From: Adineta steineri
Taxonomy: Eukaryota; Rotifera; Eurotatoria; Adinetida; Adinetidae
Direction: 5' to 3'
DNA length: 64,000 nt
Assembly: GCA_905250115.1 (NCBI GenBank)
Contig: CAJNOI010000096.1
Span: forward strand, 285,489-349,488
A program made the position numbers and the translations under genes. The notes below the pieces were generated by a model. The model made no database searches and had not been told where the DNA came from. It worked only from the letters and a program-made list of their open reading frames with translations. Below are positions 10,173 to 23,193 of the stretch, piece after piece (within the stretch, counting starts at the first letter, position 1; each line of letters opens with the position of its first letter).

Positions 10173-11293
10173 ATGTGGACTATACACGAATTTAATCTAT
10201 TTCAAAAAAAATTGTTTCTTGTTTTGATACCAATTATTATTGTAGTTGGTAATTTGGGATCTTTTTTCAATGTAATTGTATTCTCACGTAGTAATAAATT
10301 TCGATTTAGTTCTTGTTCACTTTATTTAATATTTGCTTCAATTGGATATGCTATGTATTTAAATGTAGTACCCTTACTAAGATTTCTTCAGCTTGGTTTT
10401 AATATTGATCCATCAGCAAAATGGTCATGGATTTGTAAATTAAGATTTTTTGCTATTGGATTTTTATTAATGTTGCCTCGATCATATATGGTATTAGCTG
10501 CTATTGATAGGTGAACAGCTAGTGTTTTTTTTTCAAATTCTTATAAAAATTAAATGAAATGTATTTGTAGATATTTCCTAAGTACATCAAATCAACATCG
10601 TTTTTTATCTCGTTCTATAGCTTTAAAAATGATATTATTCGTTTGTTTATTTTGGATGATAATATGTATACATGATATAATTTTTTATGATATACAAATT
10701 TCATTAAATGGAACTGAACGTCTTTGTTCAAATCCATCAGGTTCTTATTCAATATTTTTAAGTTTTTATTCTATATTAATAAATGGTATATCAATGCCAT
10801 TATTAATGTCAATATTTGGTATATTAACATTTTATAATCTTAAACGTTATCGTAATAGAATACATAATAATAGAATTATTATTTTACAAAGAAGAAAAAA
10901 AGAAGAATGGTCAATACTTCGAATGCTGATTATACAATTAATTTTTACTATTAGTTTGTCGTTACCAGTAACAATTTATTTATGTTACAATGGTTTAACA
11001 CAATATTATCAAAAATCATTCTTTAGAATATTTATTGAAAATTATATTTATAATATGTCAACTCTTTTACAATATATCAATGCAGCTGTATGTCTTGTCT
11101 TGTTTTCTTTTTTAATTAATAAAATAAACTTTATATATTTTAGGCATCATTCTATATTTATTCATTAACTTCTCGTACATTTCGTAAAGAATTATGTTAT
11201 CTTACTGTATATTATACAATTAAATTCAAACAAATTTTTATAGAACATTCAACAGCTTTATTGACTCGATTAAATCATTCTTTTATAGCATAA
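10173..11293 (+). CDS. rhodopsin-class GPCR (peptide-receptor-like), three exons
   Basis: Exons 10173-10510, 10571-11087 and 11144-11293 join in phase to 334 residues. The introns (60 and 56 bp) have GTGAAC and GTATGT donors and TAG acceptors. Seven hydrophobic segments are visible. TM1 carries G-N-L-G, TM3 ends in the DRY-like A-A-I-D-R-Y across the first exon join (near residue 110-114), and TM7 carries Y-I-N-A-A then F-Y-I-Y-S-L-T-S-R-T-F-R-K-E-L. This layout matches rotifer FMRFamide-like or other small-peptide receptors, which signal through G proteins at the plasma membrane. Reading through the second intron instead gives a shorter frame ending at 11168, which loses TM7, so the spliced form is preferred. 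The ligand is unknown. Confidence 0.8.
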
Positions 11294-11307
11294 CAATATT
11301 CTTTTTT

Positions 11308-11371
11308 TAAGGATGAGTGTGAGGGTGAGAACGTAGATATTGAATCATTTCACATCCACACCCTCAAGAGG
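11308..11371. repeat. telomere-like foldback element, copy 5
   Basis: Left arm GGATGAGTGTGAGGGTGAG, loop of about 25 bases, right arm CACATCCACACCCTCAAGAG. It lies 15 bases after the GPCR stop codon. Confidence 0.65.
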
Positions 11372-11564
11372 GTTGAGGTTATTTTTATGTACAATAGAAT
11401 AAAAGCTGACTGGTAAAACATCACTGTTATCGTATTGGCTTGGAAAGACAGACAAACTTTCTATATTTTAAATCGAAGATTTAAACGCTGTATAAACTTT
11501 TCTTTCAGATAATAAATTGTCACAAAATGTTTTTTTTAATATAAATTACAACAAAATGAAGTTC

Positions 11565-14298
11565 TTAAATTAATTGATCACGAATATGTTTCAGCAGTTG
11601 CTCGAGTTTTGTCTGGTCTCCACTAAGCATTTCTAGTAAGCGCTTCTGAGCTTTGTTTGATAGAGTTTGCCAAAGCGTCTTACTAGAGACGCATCGCATC
11701 TCCAATATGACAATTGCCAAGATTGTAGTAATTATCAGTTGTTGATTTTTCTTTTCTACTGTATCAAGTATTGATGACGAGAAATCAACTAGAGATTTGC
11801 TTGTCAATTGTTTGACATCATTTTCTGTTAACATCCATAGTCCATCATATTGTTGTCGATCAATAAAACGTTCAACTAACTGCTGTTCATCAGTTGGCCA
11901 ATTAATAGCACGATCTTGTTGTGATTGATTATCTGTTATCGATGTTGTAGCCATTTGAGGAACGGCATCTTTTTGAGCAAAAAAGGACGAAGCAAAGTTG
12001 ACGACAGGTTGAAAAAGAGAGCCAAGACCCATACTATATTTTCTTTTAAGTTGTGATGCATTATGGTGAAATTTCAATGAATTACACGACAGTGAGTCCG
12101 CTTGATATTCCAATGTGCCAAGCGTATCACCTCTACTCAACGCTAAATTTATGTTGGCCCGCATCACATTAGTTACATCATCAACTTGACTTTGTAAAGA
12201 ACTGAAACTTGCTGAAGACATAGATGATGACCGATACGATTGTGATGATGATAGCAATCTTTGATATGTGGGACTGGGCATGATTGCTATTTCACGTAGT
12301 TCCATATCGATGTTGCTTTCAGTGTTAGCATCAAGCCGTCTTTCAACACCAATGAAAGCTGTATATGGACAAAGAATACCATATTTAATAGAGAGATCAA
12401 CCAGAAGTTCTTTGGGTGTATTTTTAGATACATGTTGAAATTGACTAAGTACTGCTTTCGCCGCCAAACGTGTAATAGTTTGTGGACTACAGTTTGACAT
12501 TGCGTGTTCGATAGAAACTACACTAAGTGGTTCTTGATATTGTTTAGATATCAGTTCAACAGTTGTTTCATCATCAAATGGTATTGATTCGTCGAGTAAT
12601 GCATAAAATAACAGCCGATCACCAACAAATACGGATGATAAATGTTCAGATACACTGTAAAGAACCTTTTGATTAGTTTTCCATTTAGCACTTACATTCG
12701 TAAGATTGGAACGAAGAGCACGAGCAAGTTGTTCGGCTACATGAATATTGGCACTTGTATTCGGTGGAATAAAGGTAAAATGACCATTAGTTGCACGAGC
12801 AAGACCTTTAACAAGGGCACGACTAGGCTATAGTAAATCAAATAAATACTACGAAATACATCCAAAAGATTGAATTACTTACCGAATGACCGAGACCAAA
12901 TGAAAAAATTCGTGTATATGCAGCCATTTCACTACAAAGTGTCGTTATTTCATCAACATTCGATACTTCTCCATCAGTAAGTAGAAAAATTTGTCTTATG
13001 CAACCATTCTGTGGCTTGCTCTTTTTAAGCCATTCGAATGGTTGTAGTAACTCTGTACCACCAAGATCGGCTGACATATTCTTAATCAAAGACTCTGCTT
13101 GATGCATAGTTTTCTCATTGTACTGAACTGAGACCTGCTTCTCGAAAAGAGACGAGAAAGTGGATCCAAAACGAATAATATTAAAGTGGCAGTTGACTGG
13201 TAAACTTTTCAGAAAAAGTATCATAGCTTTGCGCGCTAAACCAATTTTGTTATCACCTTCCATCGACCCACTGCAATCGATCACAAAGAGAAACTCATTG
13301 GTTACTCTATCCATGCTTTGTTGACAATCCTGTTCATTTGGCATGAATGAAATCATCAAAGCACCTTTTTCGCTAGCAGCAATCGTATTTGTTTTCATTT
13401 CTGATAACTCAATATCGACGATAATATCACGACTAAAATATATAATCAATATGGTGAAGTAATAGAAATTTTTATTAATAACTCACTCCAGTTGAACTCC
13501 TTCTTGACTAAATCGAATAAGAAAAAGTTCCGGATTGCTAATATCAACTTTGATAGGATGTGATGGAGAGGAAACACCGGCGATATTCTGACCTAACTTA
13601 TCCACATGACATTGAAATTCGATTGTATATGGTACTGATTCAGCATACTGTACTTGAGTTCCACCAGGTGATGCAATACCTTTTTGTGCTGGAGAGTAAC
13701 GTGGTGCAATCGTAGTGGGAATAACGAAGCGAATGGTTGGCTTTTTGTTGCCATGCAATAGATCAAGCTCACTTACATAACTGATTGTGATACGACATTT
13801 ACTATTGGGCTTCAATCTATAATGAAATTTTAGAGAATCACTATGCAACAGATGTCGAAAAAAATTATATGATACATACGCTCCTACACTAACAATAAAT
13901 ACATCGTTCGAAGCTTCGTCTTGTTCAAGCAAGTATGCACCGTGACCATGTGCAAGAGCCTGTGAATATTCTTGTTGTGCTATTTTTTTTTCTTTCAATT
14001 CAGCAACTATTTCACGTTCATCATCTATATGAGCAACAAATGCATAGATGGCTGCATTTTCTTCGACTGGAAAACTAAAGATTTCGACAAATAATTAAAA
14101 GATAGGAAGAACAACAATTAATCCTATTTACCAGTAGACGGCTTCAACCGGTATAGATTCATCGTTTTGAAATACTTGTGTAAGCGTGACATCAGCAGCA
14201 AATGAATGAATACGAGCATCGACACGAACCTCTTTGAGAGGTACTAACTCCTTCGACGCCGCTAACGAAGATGTTTGCTGTTTTTTAATATAAAGCAT
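11565..14298 (-). CDS. VIT + von Willebrand factor A domain protein (VWA5A-like), five exons
   Basis: Minus-strand exons 14298-14132, 14074-13880, 13816-13487, 13432-12883 and 12827-11565 join in phase to 834 residues; all introns are GT-AG and 50-66 bp. Residues about 15-145 form a VIT domain (P-L-K-E-V-R-V-D, then V-T-L-T-Q-V-F, Y-C-F-P-V-E-E-N, and E-K-K-I-A-Q-Q-E-Y). A VWA domain follows with an intact MIDAS: D-C-S-G-S near residue 283, G-G-T-E-L and L-L-T-D-G-E. S-R-A-L-V-K-G-L-A-R-A-T-N-G after the fourth intron is typical of VWA5A-like proteins. VWA/MIDAS domains bind metal and partner proteins; VWA5A is cytoplasmic with little defined function. The C-terminal third is Ser/Gln-rich and ends in a helical segment. 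The start is tentative: the ATG at 14298 gives an unusual N-terminus, and a short upstream exon is possible. Confidence 0.85.
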
Positions 14299-15511
14299 AA
14301 CTATTTATAACCTTGTATATGTATAAAACTAAAAGATAAACTAGTCTTTTTATAGGGTAAGCAAGAAAATTAACACAGAATGAGTCATCAAAATAACTAC
14401 GTGGCGAAAAAAAATCCAATGTATTTCTACGATGCAATTTATGAAAAGGTTCTGTCAGTTAGAAAAGGAAGAAAAAAAAAGAAAAAGCTGAGTAATCGAA
14501 GTAAGTCATATGAATGACTCACATAAGTAAATTTCTTATTGTAGTAGAAAGAAAAAATGACTACTGTAGCTTTGTGATTCAGATTCTTTTATTTTTTTTC
14601 GCAATGCATGACTGAGATAAAAGAAAATACAATTGGCAGACAGATGTGAATCATCATGAAAGGCGCAATAACATGAAATCATTTATTTTTAATTTATTAC
14701 CGTTATAATTTTGAATTATATCATGAAAAGATGAAACAATAAAACGTGCAATAATGAGTAATAATGGAATTAATATTTAGTTCTATGAAATACAATCTCT
14801 TTGTTCCAGAAAGATAAATATTGATTATGATAGCAATAAGATGCATATCAATAAATCAAATTTTGAAAAATACTGTATAGATACAACAAAGCGCGAAACG
14901 TGGTTTACCCAACAGGAAAACAGTGAATTTTTTAGCACTAGAATCATTCGAATTTCTCTTATATTCTCTTGCTAAGAAATCCAAAAACAATCCTTATCTC
15001 ATTATTAACATTTCTCAATTGAATGAGTTGTGCATCATGTCACATTTTGAACTATTTTTTCTTGTATAAGAACATCAAGAGTAAAAGATGAACAGGATTA
15101 AATATGAATCTGAAGAAAAGAATATTGATTTGATTATTATATTTTTTTCATTGCTTTGGATTCTAACCAGCTGTACTGATATATATATATAGCACTTTTA
15201 ACTGAGGAAATGGAAAAAGACAGATATTAATCTAAAATTAAGATTTTGTGACAGCATTTAAAAATGAAAGCTTTTTTCTTGTATTAAATATATTGTAATA
15301 GAACAACTATTAAGTTAAGAAGAGACTTTTTATCGGTACAACTAAGTTTTATCAATATCAAAATATACAATTCAAGACATAGATTACATCAGTTGGGAGT
15401 TCTATGATTGAATGTTATATTTAAGAAAGAGTGAGACTATTTATTTTTGTTTAAAAAACGTCCCACTGTATTATTTTATAGGACTACTAAAAAAATATCC
15501 GTACTCGACAA
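14299..15511. other. spacer
   Basis: No gene or repeat family recognised. The DNA is AT-rich with short poly-A and poly-T runs and a short TATATA run near 15180. Confidence 0.4.
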
Positions 15512-15846
15512 TTAGCACATGTGGAAACAATGCCAACTAATGGAAGTATTGGTTCGATACACTGGCTCATCTGCTTTGTAACCCAAGAGGGCCATGGGAT
15601 TACCATTTCCATGTCCTGTTTGAACGTTTCCCATTAGTTTTGGAGTTATCTAGATTACAAGATCTTCTATCATCGTGCTGACATCATGAACGGATTAACA
15701 CGGCCACATGGTTCCTATTTTTTAAAGTTAAGTTTTCGATATTTATAATCATGTTACTCACCTGATTTACCACCTATTGGTGTGGATGTATAGCAAGTAG
15801 ATGATAATACAGTACAAGCACGCGTTTCATCGAAGAGCGTGTGGCC
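15512..15846 (-). pseudogene. two decayed exons of an unidentified gene
   Basis: Exon-like block 15846-15762 begins after a TAG acceptor and ends at a GTGAGT donor. It encodes 28 residues plus one base, including D-E-T-R-A-C-T-V-L-S-S and P-I-G-G-K-S. A TAG acceptor then opens 15714-15512 in the matching phase. That block has in-frame TAA (15697-15695) and TAG (15652-15650) before a longer open part containing N-V-Q-T-G-H-G-N-G-N-P-M-A-L-L-G-Y and a final TAA. Matching phase plus two stops suggests a broken gene rather than chance, but I do not recognise the family. It could also be two unrelated fragments. Confidence 0.4.
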
Positions 15847-16759
15847 CTATATAGTTATATCTACATAATATATATTCAATTACATTCATTTTCAACAAGT
15901 CATGCCAAATTTTTAGTTTTACTTTGTTGATTTTTTAATAATTCCATGTTTTTCTTGTAACAATTCAAATTTGATAAATTTTAATATAGCGACAATGAGC
16001 TTGTTAGGTCTTGTCGTATATCTGCAAACAGCGCAAAAAAGAAAAACTAATCTTATCTGATGATGGCTAATGATGAGATTATATATAATGTAGATGGGTA
16101 AGGATAAGGATAATAAAGAGGGAAAAGATTAGGATAATGATGCAGGTAGCTTACTTATGTAAATAAATAAACAAAACAAGAGAAAAAATAATAGTAGAAG
16201 AGAGAAAGATATATAGGGGTAACTAGAAGAAAAGAGTAAGTGTTTCTTATTAAAGCAAAAGATCAACTGAACTGTGTTCAGATATACTGAAGTCAAACAA
16301 AAAGTGGGGAAAAATATATGGAGAGAGAAAAAAGGAGCAGAACGAAAAAGAACCTAGTGTGTCGAAAACTACGAAGACATTATGGAGGGAGAGGTATATG
16401 GAAGCTTGATCACGAGCAGTGATCAAGTAAGTTGGCGGTAACTTAGTGATATCTATTATCGCTAACAAGCGTAATGAAAAAAATACTTTTCTGTAAAAAC
16501 TTCGACGTATATATATGTTCACTGATGCTCGTCAGGAGATCCCTCTCACACTTAAATGAAAACACAGATTGTGAAAATATATCCATTGGATCATATTAGA
16601 TTTTCATTGAAATGTTATGTATAAATTAACAACTATAAATAAGAAGTTCTCAAAAGCATACATAAACTGTATAAGCTTACGCATCCAGCTGGTTTCCATC
16701 TCGATGAATTTGTCCTTGAGTTTTTTGTTTTCAGCAGTTACCATTACTACACGACCACG
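15847..16759. other. spacer, purine-rich in part
   Basis: Near 16095-16140 there are loose GGATAA repeats. A 90-codon minus-strand frame at 16250-16522 is hydrophobic and biased and is not supported as a gene. Confidence 0.4.
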
Positions 16760-17098
16760 TCAATATGCATACGTTCCATCATCATCATCAGATTTCGAAC
16801 GCTTTGTAGAAGATAAGTTCTCATCATTATCTAGAATTATAGAATGAACTAAAGGGTAAGAAAAACAATAATTCCTAGCTAACTTTTGGATCTAGAATTT
16901 ATACGCATGGTTTTGTTAATATCATCTATTTCGTCAGTTTCTGGATCTTCAAATTCTTCACTGCCACTTTCTTCATCGGAATCTCCTTGACTTTCATCAA
17001 TCATAAGTGCTGGTTCAGCATCATCATTACTTTTCGAAACATTATTAGCTTCTAATACATGTAATAAATTATTACAATCTTGTTCAGTTTCTAAATAT
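16760..17098 (-). CDS. C-terminal exons of an unidentified acidic protein
   Basis: Two minus-strand blocks read in phase. The block 17098-16905 (upstream edge uncertain) is very acidic, with E-S-Q-G-D-S-D-E-E-S-G-S-E-E-F-E-D near its middle, and ends at a GTATAA donor. The block 16848-16760 begins after CTTTAG and ends with S-K-S-D-D-D-D-G-T-Y-A-Y and a TGA at 16762-16760. Low-complexity acidic tails like this are common in nuclear or chromatin proteins, but nothing identifies the family. No convincing upstream exon was found in 17100-17330, so this may be a remnant. Confidence 0.35.
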
Positions 17099-18228
17099 GT
17101 AGAAGAAATAATTATTTATTCACAAGTAACGCTTGTCCGAAGACTCGCTTAACTCATTCTCGTATAAATGCACCCTCTTTATATTTACTGAAAAAACAAT
17201 TGAAAACCTTGCTCTCGTTTGTTGTTCCTTACTCTTAGCAAATACTCGCATCCTAGTCAGCGGTAAACGCAGATCAAAACATATTAGAGCTGTCGGCGTG
17301 AGTGGCTCGTCGAACTAGTCTTTCATAAATAAGTGAAGTGTTAGTAATCTTATATGCAAGAAAGCCAGTCGATTATGACCGCCATACTCTGCACTATAAC
17401 TAGGGGAACATTTGGATACCTATAAAAATGCACTACCCAAAAAGTGGATTTCTATCAGTCCACACCACTTTTTCCAATTCACACTCCCTCCCCCCCCCTC
17501 TCGTTTAGTAGTCTGAGCCAGTGTGGCGCACATCCGAAGTCCCAGCATCGAAATACCTCAAGAAATGTCTTTTGCTAAAAGTTGATTTTCGATGTTTTTT
17601 TGACCTTTCACCCACACCCTCAAGAATAGGTAAAAATAGATATTTTCATATCATTGTATGAGTTCGAACTGGGAATGCGTCTTTGAAGACTGGTGTAGAC
17701 TTGAAATCATGCTAAGTGCTTAAGCCTTTATACGAATATTTTGTGGTGACGCCAATATTTACAGTACGGGTCGTATCTGTTCTTAGTGAGAATTTTTTTC
17801 CGAAACGAATATAATGTTAATTTTTGTTGATCTTTCGCTTTTATAATCGTTTCTGAAGGACAAAGTTGAATATAGGAAAACTCAGTTATTCAGTCGAAGT
17901 GACAAGCGTTACTTATATTCATTAATTAACTATTGTCATTACCAAAAAAAATTTCAGTTGAATAAATATATACAGTATCATCAACATACAAGCCACATAC
18001 ATCGAATTACTAACATTCAATAAAATATAGTCCAAAAGAAATGAGCTAATCAAATAGCAACAAAATCAATCTTGGGATTATGTTTACACATATATTTTTG
18101 ATATTTTTTTTTAGATATAAATAAAACAATAATCAATAAGATAAATATGAAAAAATATAAAAAGTCAAAAGAATAATTTCATAGGATAATAATTAAGAAG
18201 TTCAAAGTAAAATATTAAACTCCACTAA
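17099..18228. other. spacer with half foldback copy and a hairpin
   Basis: It holds a run of nine C near 17487-17496, a 9-bp inverted pair AAAAAGTGG/CCACTTTTT at 17439-17473, and a lone C-rich arm CACCCACACCCTCAAG at 17609-17624. No gene is supported. Confidence 0.4.
17609..17624. repeat. telomere-like foldback family, right arm only
   Basis: CACCCACACCCTCAAG matches the right arm of the family exactly in its conserved part. No G-rich left arm is found in the 100 bases before it. Confidence 0.5.
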
Positions 18229-21200
18229 TTAACTCTGTTCTTTTAATAATTGACATTTTTTCCAATAATTTAAATATAATTGAATTAAATGTGAATCAAT
18301 TTGTGGACAATTTTGTAAAGCTTGACATTTATCAACTGTTTTAATTGTTTCATATTTGGCTAGTTTTGATCGATCTTTTTTACTGAATATTTGTTCAAAA
18401 AATGAAGATAATTTAATAAGTGGATTTGTTGTATCTTTTGTTGTCAGAATTGTATCAAGAAATTCTTTTAAAGAAACAGTGTCAAAAATGAGTCCTGCTT
18501 CTCGAAGGCAATTCAAATAATCTTCATATGTAATGATATGTGGATTAAGAAGATGATAAACACGTTCATTAGGTGATATTGAAATATCAAATGAAGATTT
18601 TAATGCTAGTTCAACAAATGCATTACTACAAATATCAACAGGTATCCAATTAATATCCTGACCAATATTTGGCATTTTATGTAATTGTCCAGCACCAGCA
18701 TAGATCATCATTGCAGCCATTTCAGTTGTATTCCATACACCATTTTGTGTATCACCACTCACTTGACCAACACGATAAATATTAACTGGAACATCTAAAT
18801 AAAGAATAAATAGGAAAAAAATAAACTCCATATTTGAAAGAAAAAAATGAAATTTACTCCAAAAATTCATTGCTGCCCAACATAAATGTTCACTTGCATA
18901 TTTCGATTGTCCATAACCTTGTGGTAATGCAATTTCTGCTTTTCTTGGTAATGGTTCTTCTTGAATAATATTTAATAGACCTGATCCAGCTGATGAAATA
19001 CTTGAAATAAAATGAAATTGAATATTATTTAAAGATGAGAATTTTAAAAGATTATAAACTCCAAGTATTGAATCATATTCAAAATCTTTTATAGTTTGAT
19101 TAAAATTCATTTTCCATGCAGAATGAATAATATCGGTTATATTATTATTTAACTCTTGATAGACATGATCAGATTGTCCGAAATGTTCTTCACTTAAATT
19201 CATTGATGATGATAAAATAATGAGACGTTGTTGTTCTAATGATTTTGTTAGAATAGAAATATCTAATTGTCGTTGTTGAAATGATTCAAAAAGACGTTCT
19301 TTTGTATTTGAACCACGTAAAAGACAATAGACACGTTTAACAATTGATTGTGATTGATTAAGTAAATTTTGAAGAATAAAACATCCTAATGAACCATTAG
19401 CACCTGTAAGTAGAAAAACACGTTCTGACATTTGATTTTTTCTTATATTATTTTTTGAAATTTCATTTGTTTTAGTTAAATGAATATATTTCTCAATAAT
19501 CTGTTCAGTTAATTTATAATGATATGGATCATCTTCTTGATTCTGAACATTTCCATTTTCTATAAATTCAATTAATTTTTCAGCTATTTGATCAATTGAA
19601 GAATATTCATAAAGAAAATTTTTTGGTATTTCATAAATATCTTGACATATGAAATTTCTTAATTCAATAATTTGTAAAGAATTAATTCCAAAATTAAAGA
19701 TTGATTGCGAATAATCAATAATATTTCCTAGAGATGATTTTAATTTTTCTTCAAGATATTTTTCAATTGTTGCTTTTGTCCATTTAGATTGTTTTTTTTC
19801 TCCGATAGTTTGATTTTGTTGTTGTTGTTGTTGCTGTTTTTCCTGATATTGTTGATTTAAAAATTTATCATAAATATTACTAATTAATGCTGAATATTCT
19901 TGATTAATTTTTTGTCTCATTAAATTTCCTTTATGTGTAACAAATAAAGTTTTATTCATTGGTAAAATCTTAACAAGTTGTCGAACAAGACGTGAATGAG
20001 ATGGTGCTTCTTTATTTGCTTCTTGTACTATTTTCCATACACTTTCTTCTATTTCATTAAAATCATAATTTGATGCTTCTTCAATATTTAATTGAATCAA
20101 AGCAGCTGTACAAAATTGATTATGACCAATAATAGCAACATTTTTAATAAGTGGTGAACTTCGAATTGTATATTCCATTGGTATTGGATTTGTTTTTTCA
20201 CCTGTAATATGAACTAAAGTATCATCTTGACGACCTAAAATTCTATATTCTCCCGAATTAGGTGGATCTTCAAGAAGTATATCACCAACAACATAACAAC
20301 CATCAGGAGTATTAGAAATATTTTCTGCTAAATATGGATCATTTGGTAAATGAATTAAGATTTTTTCATTTGGACTTTGAGCATCTGGAGGCGTTTCAAT
20401 ACGAACAAAAGGTTTTCGAATATCAGCAAGTTGCATAAATTTCCATCTTTTATTGTAAGGATTACAATTAGTGAAAAGAACAACACCGGTTTCTACAATA
20501 AAAATATGTTAAATAATGAAAAAGATAATGATAAATAAAATACCTGTAGCACCATAACCACTTAATAAGGTAACATCATTATCAACTAAAGTTTTACATA
20601 ATTCATCTGGACAACCAGCTCCAGCATACGTAACAAATCTCAATTTTTGTAATGGTTTTAATCCAATATGAACATTTTTTTCTGAAAGTAATTCTCGTAC
20701 AAGTTGTTCTAGTAAAGTTGGTACTGAAATTAGAACTGTAATACCATTTTTAACTTGTATATTGTGTAATAATTCATCTGGTTTCGGTGGAAAACTAATA
20801 CAAAGTGGTAATGCATATGTACATCCAATTACAATAGAACGTACGGTTCCAGTAAAAGCCAATAGATGAAATCTAATAAATATTAGGAAAAAATATTAGG
20901 AATAAAAATATAATAAAAAAATAAGTTTACAATGCTCCCCATGTTAATATAACATCATCTTCTTTCCAAAAATCTTTAGTAAGAGATAAATAAAAAGAAT
21001 AACTAATTAAAAAATAACGATTTGTTAAATAAATTGGTTTTGGATGAGCTGTAGATCCAGAACTAGAAATATAAATTTATAATAATAAGAATATAAAATA
21101 ATTCTTATATTCAAACCTATGAAGAATAACAACTACTTTATTAAGTTCATCATCTTTCTTTTTCTCGATTGTATTAACACTTGTTGATATCGAATATTCA

Positions 21201-21703
21201 ATATCTTTATTTTTTAATATTTCTTCAATTTGAAAATCTTCACTATCTAAAAGTAAAATTTTCAAAGATTGAAGTTCTTTTTGTTCTTGTTGAATTGTTT
21301 TTATCACTGGTAAATATTGAGATGTTGTTAATAAAACAACTGTTTTTGTTTCTTTTAATAAATGTTCAATTGCTGCTTGAGAATTTCTTGCAGATATTGG
21401 AAACATAATAACATTAGGAAGTTTTAATAATGCATATTGAGATAATAAATATTCTAAACCACCTATTGCTAAAAGTCCACATGTTAATAATTCATTTGAT
21501 GAAGAATTTGGTAAATGTTTGGAAATTTTTTCAGCTAAATAATTAGTAACATTATTATATTGTTTATAAGTTAGAGATGCATATTCTCTTGAATCTTTAT
21601 TTAAATCGGGATAAAGTATAGCAGTTTTTTCTGGTTTTGTTTGTGCTTGATATTCAAGAGCACCAGCAATTGATGAATATGGAAGTTGTTGTAAAAATTC
21701 CAT
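18229..21703 (-). CDS. NRPS-like adenylation-thiolation-reductase protein, five exons
   Basis: Minus-strand exons 21703-21117, 21062-20931, 20872-20544, 20492-18858 and 18794-18229 join in phase to 1082 residues; introns are 51-63 bp, GT-AG. The adenylation domain (about 1-560) has S-S-G-S-T-A-H-P-K-P (residues about 195-205), Y-G-A-T-E-T-G (near 347-353) and the G-R-Q-D-D hinge; a late lysine lies in T-H-K-G-N-L-M-R-Q. A carrier domain (about 585-655) has F-G-I-N-S-L-Q, whose Ser should take phosphopantetheine. A terminal reductase (about 705-1075) of the Lys2/thioester-reductase type has T-G-A-N-G-S-L-G and Y-G-Q-S-K-Y. Such proteins activate a carboxylic acid as AMP ester, tether it and release it by NAD(P)H reduction, usually as an aldehyde. 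There is no condensation domain, as in fungal aryl/amino acid reductases. The substrate is unknown. Animal alpha-aminoadipate reductase is differently built. A Q-run lies between A and T domains. Horizontal origin is inferred. Confidence 0.88.
19815..19845. repeat. CAA/CAG trinucleotide run in coding sequence
   Basis: TGTTGTTGTTGTTGTTGCTG on plus encodes a Gln run between the adenylation and carrier domains of the NRPS-like protein; length is likely variable. Confidence 0.6.
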
Positions 21704-23193
21704 CTTATTGCAAGTCAAATTTCTCAATATGACAGATAAATATTAATCTACAATAAATTTTTAATATCAATATAATCGTTGCTATTGGAAGACGAGAACA
21801 TTTCTTTTTTCTTCGTTATTCTCTTCTAGTTTTTCATAAACTACAAATAATAGAAATTATACGTTTAGTATTAAATAATATAATAGGTTTATAAGATCGT
21901 ATTGTTCATTTATATTAGTTCTTTTCCCATTGGTCAATTATTCAACTAATCACTTCTAAAAGGCGGCAGGTCCCAATGCTGTTCTTTAGGGTTAATCACA
22001 GGTTCTTAACAGAGTATGATAACAAGAAAAGAAGATAATAAGGCATGGGTCTGTAAGCTATATAGACTATAAAAATTTGCACGACATGTAAGAGTATGAA
22101 GTCGCAGAGCTATCTTTCTATATACACTTGTATGCTTGTCAACAGATGAAGAGTTAAGAGTCTGCAAGATCATTCGTGTTTAAGATAAATCAATTGGATT
22201 CTATAGAAGTAAATTTGTCTAAATTTTTAAAAAACTATTTTATAAATTCTAGCAAAGAAATAAATCTAACTATCTATAAAATCTGAATCTACATTATTAC
22301 AAATTATAAAATTAATTTAAAAAATAATAACAAAAAATATAATCTATCTGTATATTAATATTATATGTCAATGTTCTCAAATATTGTGTGTATTATAAAA
22401 AAAACTGAATGTCTATTTTTATACTTACTAATCAGCATCTCATGAATTCGAGTTTGTTTAGTGTTAATAGGATATAATTCTAAACAAACCGGAAATATCT
22501 TCTTGAATGTAATTTAAACTTTCTCAATGTCCTTTTCTATATAGCAAGTATAACAAGATACACATACGTTATTATATATACCTTTGTTGTAGACCTTTTT
22601 TCTACGTTATCTTTGATATAATCATATATAGAAGACACACACAAATTTAAATGTCAAAAAAGCATTCATAGATTAAGGGAAACAATGCGTAATAAAGTTA
22701 TAAAACTAAAGTTTATTACATCTTTTGTTTTTCGTTATGATAGAATTCATGTTCTACATCATTATTTTAGCTTTCGGATTAGAAAAATCTCATAAAAAAG
22801 GTTTCTTACAAAAAAGACACTTTTCATAAACACACGAAGATATTCTACATTAATAAAAGTAAACCATTATGAGACTTAAAAAGTATTTCTATCAACCAAC
22901 AAATCACTGTTAAATATTTAATTGGAAGATATCTGTTCTAAACATATGATCATTTATGATAAATTTACTTTATTAAAATATTCCAAGCATTAAAGGATGA
23001 GAATATTTATAGAAGTAAAAATAGAATTTTTGGATATTTACGCAAATAAATTCATTTAACTCTGATAGGCGTAGATAATATAAGATAAAAATATTTATTT
23101 AAAATAATCAAGAATAAGATAATAGAAAAATAAATACCTGGGAGAAAGTTTTCTTTGTTTAATTATATTTTGATATTTCTATTTGTTGGAGAA
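21704..23193. other. spacer
   Basis: About 1.5 kb of AT-rich DNA between divergent genes, so it should hold both promoters. No RNA gene or repeat recognised. Confidence 0.4.

Noticed and set aside
11088..11168. GPCR ending at 11168 by reading through the second intron
   Set aside because: A GTATGT...TTTTAG intron restores a proper TM7 and tail in phase, which the read-through form lacks.
16250..16522. 90-codon minus-strand ORF
   Set aside because: Its hydrophobic composition comes from A/G-rich plus-strand sequence; it shows no signal, domain or splice context.
17439..17473. 9-bp hairpin AAAAAGTGG/CCACTTTTT
   Set aside because: It is short and half A/T, so it is weak as a separate signal.
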